Shown here: positions 23,908-34,316 of the stretch, piece after piece
Numbering within the stretch: the first letter of the stretch is position 1
How the letters are laid out: every line of letters starts with the position of its first letter
Source of the DNA: Polychytrium aggregatum
Taxonomy: Eukaryota > Chytridiomycota > Chytridiomycetes > Polychytriales
Assembly (NCBI RefSeq): GCF_025602895.1
Contig: NW_026516247.1
Location: forward strand, 310,001 to 374,000
DNA length: 64,000 nucleotides
Direction of reading: 5' to 3'
The notes under the pieces: generated by a model
Database searches by the model: none
Seen by the model: the letters and a program-made list of their open reading frames with translations, nothing else
Told to the model about the DNA's origin: nothing
Translations under genes and position numbers: made by a program

Positions 23908-24204
23908 TGCACTTTGCACTTGAACGAACGGGACACTGCCCATTCTATGAACATGTAGTATGTGATGAGCTTGCGTCAAGCAATGCCATAAGAAATAGAA
24001 CAGATCACCTCCGAGCGAAGACCACCAGTCGCTCTCCGGTCTCCACAATCGACATGTACACTGGTCTCGGAGTGCCGGTGGCGAATGGTGCTCTTGGACA
24101 CACTGGCGAATGGTCACGGCCAGCGCGCGATGGTATTGGGAAACAAACTATTCGGTCAACGATCAAAATCACGGGTGACCCGTTTATGAGTTGGATTGAC
24201 TGTA
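23908..24204 (-). mobile_element. 297-bp MITE derived from the Fanzor/Tc1 element (left arm)
   Basis: The ends match those of the full element. 23908 begins TGCACTTT and runs into ACGGGACA like the Fanzor-side terminal repeat at 31564, and the other end reads TTGGATTGACTGTA like the transposase-side repeat at 35337. Inside, 23945-24060 is about 85 percent like the last part of the Fanzor gene and its 3' untranslated region, including the stem GCTTGCGTCAAGC. The rest matches the start of the transposase region (GGTGCTCTTGGACACACTG, GGCCAGCGCGCGAT). It is an internal-deletion derivative that keeps both ends and no long reading frame. It sits between the peroxidase and the GPCR genes, downstream of both. 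Confidence 0.85.
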
Positions 24205-24474
24205 GTTCGGGTCCTGCACACACACATACCCGTCATCAGTGCCGCCCCAGGACGATCACTGTTATGGAGGAGCACTCATGGATGCGTATTCCCCGTTTCG
24301 CTCCGAACATGCTGTATTCACAGTTTTTGCCCAGGATCGACGCAGCGATCACGACGGTACTGATCGACCGGTGACATATTTTGCTTCTCCATTTCACTTG
24401 GCCCACTCTGGTTGAGTTCCTTGTTCTTTGATTTGCCATTTTGGCTTTTGGCTCTTGCGACACACCGAATAAAC

Positions 24475-27400
24475 TCAAGCCGAATAGGGCTGCGTACGCA
24501 GGGGTTGGCGTGGATCAGTGGCCTCAGACGGGCGGGTTGTGGGCGACTTGCCATGGGCACCGACAGTGGTTGTGGTTGTGGTGCCCGACTCGGGCTTCCA
24601 GGTGCTTGCCGACGCCGAGCCCTTGCGTTGATTCTGCTCCTCGGAGGCTCCCCAAAGCTTCGATCCCAGGACAAAAACGGTGGTGCCCATGGTTGCCGAG
24701 ACGTTCATCAACGATCGGAGAGTAAAGAGGCCGCTCGGATCCGAGAAGGAGTAGTTGAGGGGATACAAAACCACAACAACTTGCACCCAGAAGGAGATCT
24801 GCGGATGCACCAGGAGTCACGGTGAGTATGGAGGTTTACCGTGCCCTGAATGTTCCCATATTGGGAAAAGTGGGCATGGAGTTGTTTGATATGGCTTTGT
24901 CGGGTCGCCACAAACGGTACCAGAGCGAACGCCGCTGCTCGAGGCAGTACATCCGTTCATGACTCCGGGTGGAAGGTGTGAATCAAGATGGTAATACCCC
25001 CCCCCATTGAGCGACATCACAATCTTGCCGCCGGCCTCACATCATGATGTGCACGGTTAGCCGCTCTGCACTCACACAGAGTCGGTAGTTCTGGACGAAC
25101 GGCAAGAGACTGCTCAAGCGGGGGTCGACTGGAGCAGGCGGCGGTTGTGCCGTTCTTACCGAGGATCTCAGGTTTTTCTCTTCGTTGAACTGCGACGGGA
25201 CATTTCGAGTTGAGTGCCCGATCCAGAAGCTGGTCAGTAGGATCGCCATGAATATAAAGAAGATCGAGATCGGGAATGGATCAAAGCTCAGCGTGGTGGA
25301 ACTTTTGCAGAGCCCAGACGACTCGATGCTGTTCCCGAACGAATCGGTGTTGATGATGGTTCGGATCCACTCCAGGGGCGCCGTAAAGTTCCAAACGAGA
25401 ATAATGCCCTGGTGTTGCGGTTGTCCCGTGTGTCAAAGGCGTTGCGGGCAGGGGTTGGAAGTGTGTCGTGACGAAATCCATGGTGTCAGTTCGAGCATGC
25501 ATCCAGGCGAGCATGCATCAATGCGGATACACTCCAGCAGCATCAGCTTGTACCCTTGCAGTCCATCAAGCCCATCCAGCCATCCAACCACAAACCCATC
25601 GACACATCCAACCACAAACCCATCCACACGAACATTCGGGCACCCGCCCGCCAACACATACCAACGACACCAGCATCGGAGCAGCCATCGTGAAGAAGAG
25701 TTCGTGCGGCCTGAAGCTGATGATCTCGGCCTTGGGGTTCTTGAAGATGCGATAGATGCGCCACATCTTGATGAGCAGTGCGCCAAACATCAGCATCATC
25801 GGCAGGACAATCACATATGGCGTCGCCATGCAGGCGGCGTTGAGCGTATTGGCGTCCTGGATGACATTGTCATCCATGCCCATCAGATAATTGCCACACA
25901 GGGCGATGCTGGCGCTGAAGCCCATCAGCACCAGAAACGTCGGCGACCCGCCCTTGATTTGGGGCTGTTCACGGTTGAGGATGATGAGGAGGGTGATGCC
26001 AAGGGTGATAACCTGGCTGAGGGCCGTGATCAAGAATATAACGATTCGTAGACCCATCGAGATCAGGTGGCGATTCTCGTAGGGAAAGACGGGGTTGAAC
26101 TGGCCCATGGGCACGATGCCCTGGAAGTACGTGTTCAGCGTGTTGGTGAAGGTGAAGTTCAGGCAGTCGTTGGGACCGATGATGGTGTTGCCGTTGACCT
26201 GTGAGTCCCAAATCGGCACGACAAGGGTTGTAAGCACCACGGGCAAGCTGACTCGTCGCTGTGGACGGTGCGGGAGCTGCAGACCTTCTATCCTGAGCAG
26301 ACTGCTGGCAACGACTCATGCGACACCCCATCGTTACTCATGCGACACTCCATTGTCACTCATCTGCACTACTGCCGCCAGCTTATCTCTGGGTGTTTGG
26401 GTCGTGCTGTAACACTTACATCATAAATGGGACCGCAGTACCGGGAGTTGTCCGGGAGCGACTTGAGGCGGGCAACTTCGGCCTGAATGGCTGCCACCTG
26501 ATTGACGTCGAACCAGCCAGAGATCCCGGTGATGTAAGTAAGGCCGCTGAGCAGGCCAGAGTTGACCATGGCGGTGTCACTGAGCGGCACGCCGTCGATG
26601 TAGTTCTGAACAAATGGTCCAAAGATCGTGATCCAGTCAAAGGAAGCTGTCGCCAGAACGCGGTTGCCATAGTCGCCGCTGGGATCGGTGTTTGCGGCAG
26701 CGATGTAGGATCCATTTGAGGCTGCATAGGTCGCCGGGGGCGTGAGCGGGCGATTGGGCACAAATCAGCAAAGCTCCATTATCGTTTTGCAGGATGGTGT
26801 CACGGAACTGTGTCCATACTCACTGAAGACAGCAACAGGAATGACCGTGTCGGTCTGGTATCCAAGGACCTTGACGCCGTCGGCCAGGAACTGCTGCGAG
26901 ACTAGATGTAAGGCGTGTGTGAGCTAAGTGCATCGCAAATGAGTGGCCGAAGGATTGCGTGCCCACCTTGGGTTTCGGCAAATGGATAGTAGAATGTGCC
27001 GATGCTTCGGGTGATCATTTTCGCTCCAGGAATGGCCTTCTGCAGACCCAAGAGAAACATATTGGCGTGGATCATCGTTCTTGGGATCTCCATTGGAAGT
27101 AGATACCCAATTGGGATGTTGCCATTTGCGAAGCTGACGTCCGACCGGCTCTTGGCAAACAGACCAGCAGCGTATCCAGTCAAGTACTTTGCTTCCTCCT
27201 GGCGCAAGGAGTACCAGCGCGTGTTGGCCGGGATGGGGTTGATGTTGGAGGTCGTCCAGGTGAGAACCTTGAGGCTGGGAAAGTTCTGGGTCAAGGTCAC
27301 GGTGAGATTGAGCTGCTGGGAAATGGTCACTCCCAGGATGGCAATGTCGATGGAGTTTTGTTGGATAGTGTCGTGAATGAGCTGGTAGTTGGTGTTGAAG

Positions 27401-28864
27401 CCAATGTTGAAGAGCGTGTAGATGGATATAGAGCTTCCGAACTGAATCTTGAGGTTATTGAGTCCAACGTTGAGCGAGTGTCCGAAACCAGAGTCTGCGA
27501 GGTGCAGCATGGCAGTTCGCTCGGGTTAGTGTCGTAGCCGGACCGCGAGTGCTATCGCAAACGGGCAGAGTAGGGTGTTGAATCAACGGCAGCTATGGGT
27601 GGGCTCGCAAATGGGACTGCACCTGTTGGCGGACTCGAGCAAGTCAGCAGGATGTTGATCGGTGGGCGATCTACAAGCATCGTGGATGTGGCGAGTTGTC
27701 AGTGGCATGGCAAGCACAAGCAATATGAGTAAAACTACCGACGCCATTTGTAGCGACATCCACGGCCGATACCGATCCAGATACCGAGGATCTGGTCGAA
27801 TGTGTCGGTGTGCACCATCGCTGCGAATGAGGCTCGATGGACATACATGTGAGAGTGTAGACGAGGCTCAGGTCGTGGAAGGTCTGCTTTCCGTCAAAGG
27901 ATATGAGGGCCTTGGCCTGCTGCCCCAGAGACACCTGTGCGATGCCGGCGTCGGTGAAGCCTGTGAGGGTGCTGCCACTGAGCTGGGCAGCAATGTCGTA
28001 GTAGCTGGAGGCATTGACCACGCTGACGATGCGAATGGCGGGGGATACGTTGGCCAAGGCGAGCAGATTGTTGGGCATAGCGGGAAGGGCAATGATGACT
28101 GTGTTTCCGCCGTTGGCAAGCAGTGAGCGAGCGTTGATGCCTTGGCCCTGGGTGGAGGCTGTAACGGCTCCGCTGAGACGCGAGGCTGTCGAGTGTATCG
28201 GGGCGATTGTGAGTATGAGCATAGGAACGGAGCTCAACAGCTCGTGACTGCAAAATTACGACGTGCGATGGTGTGCACCGCTGGCTTATAGCGGCGCCTG
28301 CGGTGGAACAGTGTCATAGCGTGTGATCGCATGCAACTGACAAAGATCCCCACGGAGATGCCAGCAGCAGAGTGGCTGCGGTGTGTGCGAACAGATTCAG
28401 GTGCCTGGGTATCAGCAAACCCAGATGCCCGAACAAGGCAGCGAGATGGAAAACTCACGATCGTAAACCAGCAGAGAGTCGACGACACCCGCGCTCACGG
28501 TAAAGCCGTCCGTGACATTGAAAACGCAGGCGCCTTCGTCCATCGCGGGGCTCTGGAAGACAACGGCGGTGGTGTTGACGTTGCCGCCAGTGCTTGCGGA
28601 GCTGAATGTGGCCGTTGCGATGGAGCTCCGGCCGGTGGTAGGGTTCCAGACGGCGACGCGGTAGGTTCTCGAGGGATCATAGTAGCCAGCGAGGGTGAGG
28701 CTGATGGTTGTGCCGCCGGCAATGGGGAAGATATTGGGCGAGGCAGAGAGGACAGAGAATGCAGCTGCATATGCAGCCAGGGCCAGGACGAGCAGGCACT
28801 TGGCCAGCAGCCGGCCAGTCGAAACAACGGACAGCATTGTCGCGACAGGCATCATCGACACCAT
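24475..28864 (-). CDS. class C (GABA-B-like) GPCR with IPT-like and BMP/PnrA-like ectodomain (left copy)
   Basis: Ten exons; the mirrored copy at 58135-62501 gives 941 codons. A hydrophobic signal sequence (LLAKCLLVLALAAYAAAF) is followed by an IPT/TIG-like Ig domain (PNIFPIAGGTTISLTLAGY). Next is a ligand-binding region like bacterial basic-membrane/PnrA proteins (DSGFGHSLNVGLNNLKI, LFNIGFNTNYQLIHD, TWTTSNINPIPANTRW, GYQTDTVIPVAVF). Seven transmembrane helices of the 7tm_3 type follow, with PTFLVLMGFSASIALCG, RIYRIFKNPKAEI, STRNVPSQFNEEK and the seventh helix NVSATMGTTVFVLGSK. The Thr/Ser-rich tail is cytosolic. Such receptors are multiplied in chytrids; the ligand is unknown. It shares a 624-base divergent promoter with RPC6. 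The left copy has a 23-base tandem duplication in the intron near 26,300 and one more ATG (28870) ahead of the start conserved in both copies. Confidence 0.85.
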
Positions 28865-29488
28865 CGACATCGCGCAAGGCCGAGTATCGATGTTGGGGTG
28901 GAAAGGGCGATGCGGCCAAGTCGAGGGATTTGTACTGCGGCGGTTTCTGTCCAAAGCCATCGACACATGCGACACTGGATCACGAGCAGGCTGGTGGGTG
29001 ATGTCAGGCTGGCAAAACGAGCTGCGTGCTGGGCCAGAGCAACCATCTGCCGGGCCTGCAGTGGATGCATTGGATTCAGTGATGCAGTGGACATTGGATG
29101 CATGTCATGCTTATGAACAGCAAAGTCTGCCCAGGACGTGTGAGTGCGAAAGCAGTGCGAATGGCGCTGATTGGGAGTCCTCAGCACTGATTGAGAGAGC
29201 CGTCAGCGCTGATTGTTGTCCGTGGGATCACGCCCGGGTATCTACGTCTGGATCCTTATCCCATCGCTGCAGACAGAGTGTGGCGAGCGGGGCTCGTGGA
29301 GACAGATTCGCAGAATCCAGGGGGACATCGCGATCTGGCCCGTGGGAACTGATGCCCGGCCGGGCTGCGCTTTTTTTGTTGGCCAAGCTGATCCGACAAC
29401 CGCCGCCATCCCCCTCGTCTTGCTTGATCGCTACCACGCCAATCCCTCACTTGCCCTCCCCCTCCCCGACGGCATCCATCCGTCGACA
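28865..29488. promoter_or_regulatory. shared divergent promoter, GPCR and RPC6 (left arm)
   Basis: The two genes start back to back with 624 bases between their ATGs; the same interval is at 57511-58134. Long antisense open frames cross it in both arms, but they are copies of each other and so give no evidence of coding. Confidence 0.5.
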
Positions 29489-31520
29489 ATGCCGCCAAAG
29501 AAACCCGTCGCCCCCAAGATCGAGACTCTCACAGAAAATGAGGAGATTCTGCTGGAGACCCTGCGGTCTGAGCCTCGGGTGCGCCTTCGCTCTCGCCAAC
29601 GCTCCTATTCAGCACCCAACCGGCGGACAAGGCGACAGCGACGCATTCGATCGGCTCTGGATACTCACAGTCCATCAATATCCATTCTATGTAGGGCATG
29701 ACCACCTCCCAGCTGCTGAGCAAGCTGGGCGACGAATGGAACCAGGAGATCCTCGTCGTCCAGATGAACCAGCTGTCTTCCAAGAAATATGTCGACTTGA
29801 TGAGCATCGGGAAAGAAACGGGCTTCAAGGCCCGGAACGATGACGAGATCTCAAAGTGAGTCGTTGTTCTTGAGGATTGAAGTGGTGGGGTGCTGTCTTG
29901 TTGGACGACATTCGCTGCGAGCTGAGATCAAAGCGACATGGCTGCACGAACCGAATACGATCGGGGCCATGTCCACTCATCGGACATTGTGATCGGAGAG
30001 GCAGTCCAAAAACGAAGCGATTTCATCGATCCGCACGCCATGGATAGCTATCCGGTCCCGGATGACCGATGGCACAGCCGCTACAGGAGTACAGATGGAC
30101 ACACCGGCCGAGACAATCCTCGGATACAGCTAATCCGACGCCGCCTGGACTTGCTGCCGACCACCCAGACTAACAGGAATGGATCAACAAGAGTATATCG
30201 TTTACAATCTCATCAAGGGCGTGGGCGACAAAGGTAATTTCGAGCGAGCGGTTCGACCTGGTACATGGCACAGGCCTGCTGCCTCGTCCCGCATAACACA
30301 GACGATAGATGCGAGCCTCATCCGGCCTACGACGTTGATGTGCAATGTGCTGCCGATGCCCTGGGATAGAGCAGAGCGCATTCCATGCACGCTGCGGATA
30401 GGACGATCGTGTGGATCATTGTGCTGCCCATAGATTATGGAGATGATGACGGGCACGCATCGCCTCACGATCGCATCACAATCGCTGCCAACATTCGCGT
30501 CCGGCCGTGCTGTGGCCTGCATAGGCGAGTTGTCTGAGTCATCACCGATTCTGCGCACCAGGAATATGGATCAAGGATATTGAACGCAAGTCCAAGGTGC
30601 ACACCCAGCATCTTCAGGCCATCATCAAGAGTCTCGAGCGGCGGCAGATGATCAAAAACGTCAAATCCATCAAAGTAGGCATCTGGCGATTCGAGCGATG
30701 TGCGATCACGATTCGCTCAACCGAACGCGGGTGTATCGTGGCAGCCTGGAGCCATTGGAATGCGTCGGAACTGACATCTTCATTGGATCGCTCGGCACAG
30801 TACCCCACCCGGAAGACATATATGCTGTATGAGCTCGAAGCATCGTCAGAAGTCACTGGCGGACTGTGGTACACCGACCAGGAATACGATGAAGAGTTTG
30901 TGGAGGCGATCAGCCAGCAGTGCTACAAAATGATTCTGTCCAAGGTTTGTCATTTTTTGCTCTCATGCACCCGAGCGATATGCACATGATGAAACGAACG
31001 TTCCGATCCACTCGCCAGATCGCTAACTGTCACTCTGGATCCGAATCGCATCTGCCACCAGAGCTTCCCACACGACCCGGATGCCATTTTTCCAGCTGAT
31101 CATAACGGATACGTGACCGCAACGGATATTCTGACCTTTATCAAGAGAACCAAACTCGTCACGGTCGAGCTGGGTCGGGGCGACATACAACAGATCCTCG
31201 ATCGGCTGCTGTATGACGGCAAGATCACGAAGCGGACACGGGTTGCTGGAGAAGGAAGCGCCATGAGAGGAATCAAGTACGACACCCTCTCTGGCGGCGA
31301 CGGCAGTGGCGGCGACGATGGCGAAGAGGTCATCGGGCACGTTTACGACGACGACGACGAGGATTTGATCATGTACAAGGCCGAGAGGGACATTCGAGGC
31401 GGACAAAGCGCCTGGGCCGATTTCCCGTGCGGCAAGTGTCCTGTCATCGAGCATTGCTCCGAGGACAGCCAGGTGTCGCCCTCGAGCTGCAGCTACTACA
31501 AAAAGTGGCTGCAATTCTGA
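29489..31520 (+). CDS. RPC6: RNA polymerase III subunit RPC6 (C34) (left copy)
   Basis: Six exons (29489-29578, 29695-29855, 30169-30233, 30562-30674, 30801-30953, 31062-31520) sum to 347 codons. Tandem winged-helix regions are visible: GMTTSQLLSKLGDEWNQEI, then EYIVYNLIKGVGDKGIWIKD with HLQAIIKSLERRQMIKNVKS. SSEVTGGLWYTDQEYDEEFV and the C-terminal iron-sulphur-type Cys cluster FPCGKCPVIEHC with SPSSCSYYKKW match POLR3F/RPC34. RPC6 works in promoter opening and TFIIIB contact by Pol III. An acidic insert (VYDDDDEDLIMYK) precedes the Cys cluster. The stop codon lies only 43 bases from the end of the transposon and 143 bases from the convergent Fanzor stop. Confidence 0.92.
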
Positions 31521-31563
31521 GTGCCTCTTGCGCCTTTGGTCCAAAGTAAATCTGGAGCCAACA

Positions 31564-31663
31564 TACACTTTATTCAGAAAAAAACGGGACAATATAGCCG
31601 TTTCCATGAACAGGTAGTATGTGCTGTGCTTGCGTCAAGCAAAGCCACAAGAAATAAAACAGA
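31564..31663 (-). ncRNA. candidate Fanzor guide-RNA (fRNA) scaffold region, left copy
   Basis: In described Fanzor and TnpB systems the guide RNA is made from the 3' end of the nuclease gene and reads out past the element's end. Here the region from the stop codon to the terminal repeat is nearly identical in both copies and is also kept in the MITEs. It contains a perfect short hairpin (TGCTTG-ACG-CAAGCA on the Fanzor strand). Its boundaries and transcription are inferred. Confidence 0.45.
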
Positions 31664-34066
31664 TCACTTTGGCAGCCTCCGAGTGAAGACCGCCGGTCGC
31701 TCTCCGATCTCCACAATCGACCTGCATACTGTGATCATGTTGCGCGCCGCATTGACGTCGCGATTCCACACTGTCCGGCAGCTGGGATTCTTGCAGCTCC
31801 TGACAAAGTGGGAATTCGCAACACTGGGCGCATCGAGTCCTTCCAACCGAACTGGCTCCAGGCACTTGGAGCACACTTGCGAGGTGTTGAACTCGTTCGT
31901 CGAGACTACCTTGACGCTTCCATGATGGTGATTGGGACGGCGACGGTGGTGCTCGAATTGCTCAAAGTACCGAGCAAATCGCTGCCTCCGAGGGCTGGAT
32001 GCATAGCCCTTGCCTTGTCGCCATGACGCATTGCCAAAGGCGATCACCACATCGGTCCGTATCGGGGCGTGCTTCAGGACGACCTTGCACATCCTGTCGA
32101 CGGCCACTTGGCGCCTCTTGTGGCCCGTGAAGCGATGGTGACGGGCCTTCTTGCCAAGGTGGAAGTCGAGCTGCACCCGCAGCTCCGGTCGCAGGACATG
32201 GGTAAGATGGACCTTGAAAGCCTCCGAGGACGACACCTTGGGCGAGGGTGTGGTCGACATCCAGGTCTCGATGCTGAGTCGATACTTCATGGTGTTGTGC
32301 CACTCAGTATTGGACGTATGGCCACACATTTGCTGGTAGTGGCCATTGGAGAACGAGACCACCTCGTCTTGGTGGCCCGGTGCTTGGATGACCGCCGTGA
32401 AGATGGAGCCGACTCCAGGATCGATGCCAATCCAAGTGGTACGGTTGGGGTCTGGGTCACCGATGTGGGCCTGGATGCGCTGCTCGGCAGTCGGAGGAGG
32501 CTCGATGGTCTCGGTGTGATCGGTTCGAGGCACAAACTTGACGAGACCGATGGTGCATCCAATGCCATCGGTGCTGATCTCGTAGTTGAACAGCTTCTTG
32601 TCCCTGACTCGCTCTTGGAAGAGGGAGCTACGCAGCTTGAAGCAACTGCGCCAGAGACGATCCTGGTTGTTGATGCCGTCCTCGCCTTCTTCCTTGAGCA
32701 TGTCCCGGGTGAGTCCAAGGCGTTTCTTTGGACCCAGGAGATTCCAAAGAGTGACCGTGTCAATCTTGACATACTTGGCCCTTGCAGTGCATGGAGGAAC
32801 TATCGTGCACACGGCCGGAGGAGTGTCAAGAGCGAGTTGCTTGAGTGCCCAGTTGATCCTGGATGCCAGCTTGTTGATCTTGGACTTGGTGGTGCCGAGC
32901 TCAGACTTGGCCGTGGTGAACCTCTTGTCGTCGGAGGGAATACCTCGGGCAGTGAGCTTGTCCAGCTTGGCCTGGCGCTGCAGCTCGGTGACTCGGAGGG
33001 CGGGCATGTCGCAGTCGATCCACTTGTGGACATCGTCGACCATCTTGTCCCGGGCGAGGATTCCCACATGGTGTGAGAGGCGATGGAGGGCCCGGAAGCG
33101 GTCCTGGTCGTTGCTGTACCGAAACTCGTCCAGGATGTGGCCAAACTCGGGATAGAGGAACTCGAGATCGGCCTTGGGTGGAGTCTGCCCTGGTTTCTCG
33201 AAGAGCTCGAGACAGGCCTCGATGGCTTCGTGCTTATGCTTGTTGGCTGGGAAGACGGCAGCGCAGAAGCGGCGAAGGAGTCGCCAGTAGGCCAGGTCGA
33301 GGTGGGTGGTGCAGTTGGTGGCATAGGCGTTGACAGCCAGTGTGAGAAGCTGACTGTGAGCACCATCAGGCAGACGAGGGGCCGGAGGCAGGTCTGCGTG
33401 CCGAGTGGTCTGGTAGTCGCGAAAGGAAGCGACCAGATGCTCGTTGTATTTCTCATTGTCCCCGGTCGGGGAGAGGGCACCGTCCTGGACGATCTTGAAG
33501 CATTGACGGATGAATGCAGGGGTGGACTTGGAGATGACGGGGACGGGAAGATCCTGCTCGATGCACCGGAGGATGTGCAGGTTGAGCAGCCTGGATGCCT
33601 CGAACTGGATCTGGGTCATGGCCTCGACGGTGGCCTGGATCTGGGTCATGGCCTCGACGGTGGCCTGGATCTTGTCGCGGAGAGCGGGATTGAGACAACA
33701 GCCATCCATCGTCTGCTTGAAGCAGCTGAACTGAGGGGCGGATGACCTTCCATCCACGAGAGGGAGGACAGAACTCTTGAGGGGGTGATATTTTGGACAC
33801 TTGCTAGTGTTGCAGCGTTCGTGATCGGTGCCATCGCACTGGCGACATCGCTTGCCGGTACTCGAGGAAGTAGATGGACCAGGCTCGGTGGGATCGACAT
33901 CCATTGGATCTGTAGAAGCAGTGGTGGTGAGCGACGGAGCAACAGACGAACAAGCATGCGTGGGGTCAGAATACGAACCAGAGACAGGCTCCGACTGTGA
34001 CTTGGCTTTCTTGGGCCTGGGTGGCCGAGGCTGGCCATCACCGGCACCCTTGCGCTTCGGAGGCAT
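31664..34066 (-). CDS. Fanzor RNA-guided nuclease (TnpB-like), left copy, 800 aa
   Basis: One uninterrupted frame. The start is the ATG shared with the right copy; an in-frame ATG 66 bases upstream is not shared. The N-terminus is basic (PPKRKGAGDGQPRPPRPKKA) and likely a nuclear signal. A Cys/His cluster follows (CRQCDGTDHERCNTSKC), then two tandem copies of IQATVEAMTQ, then a long helical region. The C-terminal third is the RuvC nuclease: WIGIDPGVGS (catalytic Asp about 549), TNEFNTSQVCSKC with a candidate catalytic Glu (about 725) just before a CxxC...CxxxxC zinc ribbon (CKNPSC), and WNRDVNAARN with the last Asp (about 770). Fanzors are programmable DNA endonucleases guided by an RNA from their own locus, and this copy keeps every residue needed. 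Compared with the right copy it has nine extra residues near 360 and many changes between residues 320 and 620. Confidence 0.92.
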   Translation of the reverse strand: MPPKRKGAGDGQPRPPRPKKAKSQSEPVSGSYSDPTHACSSVAPSLTTTASTDPMDVDPTEPGPSTSSSTGKRCRQCDGTDHERCNTSKCPKYHPLKSSVLPLVDGRSSAPQFSCFKQTMDGCCLNPALRDKIQATVEAMTQIQATVEAMTQIQFEASRLLNLHILRCIEQDLPVPVISKSTPAFIRQCFKIVQDGALSPTGDNEKYNEHLVASFRDYQTTRHADLPPAPRLPDGAHSQLLTLAVNAYATNCTTHLDLAYWRLLRRFCAAVFPANKHKHEAIEACLELFEKPGQTPPKADLEFLYPEFGHILDEFRYSNDQDRFRALHRLSHHVGILARDKMVDDVHKWIDCDMPALRVTELQRQAKLDKLTARGIPSDDKRFTTAKSELGTTKSKINKLASRINWALKQLALDTPPAVCTIVPPCTARAKYVKIDTVTLWNLLGPKKRLGLTRDMLKEEGEDGINNQDRLWRSCFKLRSSLFQERVRDKKLFNYEISTDGIGCTIGLVKFVPRTDHTETIEPPPTAEQRIQAHIGDPDPNRTTWIGIDPGVGSIFTAVIQAPGHQDEVVSFSNGHYQQMCGHTSNTEWHNTMKYRLSIETWMSTTPSPKVSSSEAFKVHLTHVLRPELRVQLDFHLGKKARHHRFTGHKRRQVAVDRMCKVVLKHAPIRTDVVIAFGNASWRQGKGYASSPRRQRFARYFEQFEHHRRRPNHHHGSVKVVSTNEFNTSQVCSKCLEPVRLEGLDAPSVANSHFVRSCKNPSCRTVWNRDVNAARNMITVCRSIVEIGERPAVFTRRLPK

Positions 34067-34193
34067 GGGGACAGAGGATGCTGGATGCCTGCCAGTGGTA
34101 CGGGTCAGAACAGAGACTTTTTTATCGTACAATGGCGCGATGATCAGATCAAGGCGAGATGAGGGAAGAAAGCAGCAGGACGAAGGTGTGGCA

Positions 34194-34199
34194 TTTATA
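34194..34199 (-). promoter_or_regulatory. TATA box of Fanzor (left copy)
   Basis: TATAAA in the context GGGTATAAATGCC, about 130 bases upstream of the Fanzor ATG and conserved in the right copy. It suggests Fanzor has its own promoter, separate from the transposase. Confidence 0.6.
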
Positions 34200-34316
34200 C
34201 CCGAGAGCAGGAACCCGTCTGCGCGGGCTGGTTGGGGAAGTGACCCTGTTCAAAAATCGCCGAGAGGCTCAAGCCAGGGATGTGAACGTGAGAACGGCGG
34301 CTTGATTGGAGGGAAC

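Noticed and set aside
28695-29843. 382-codon open frame, also present in the right arm as a mirror copy
   Set aside because: It runs antisense through the GPCR 5' end and over RPC6 exons; conservation between arms only reflects the recent duplication, and no domain is visible.
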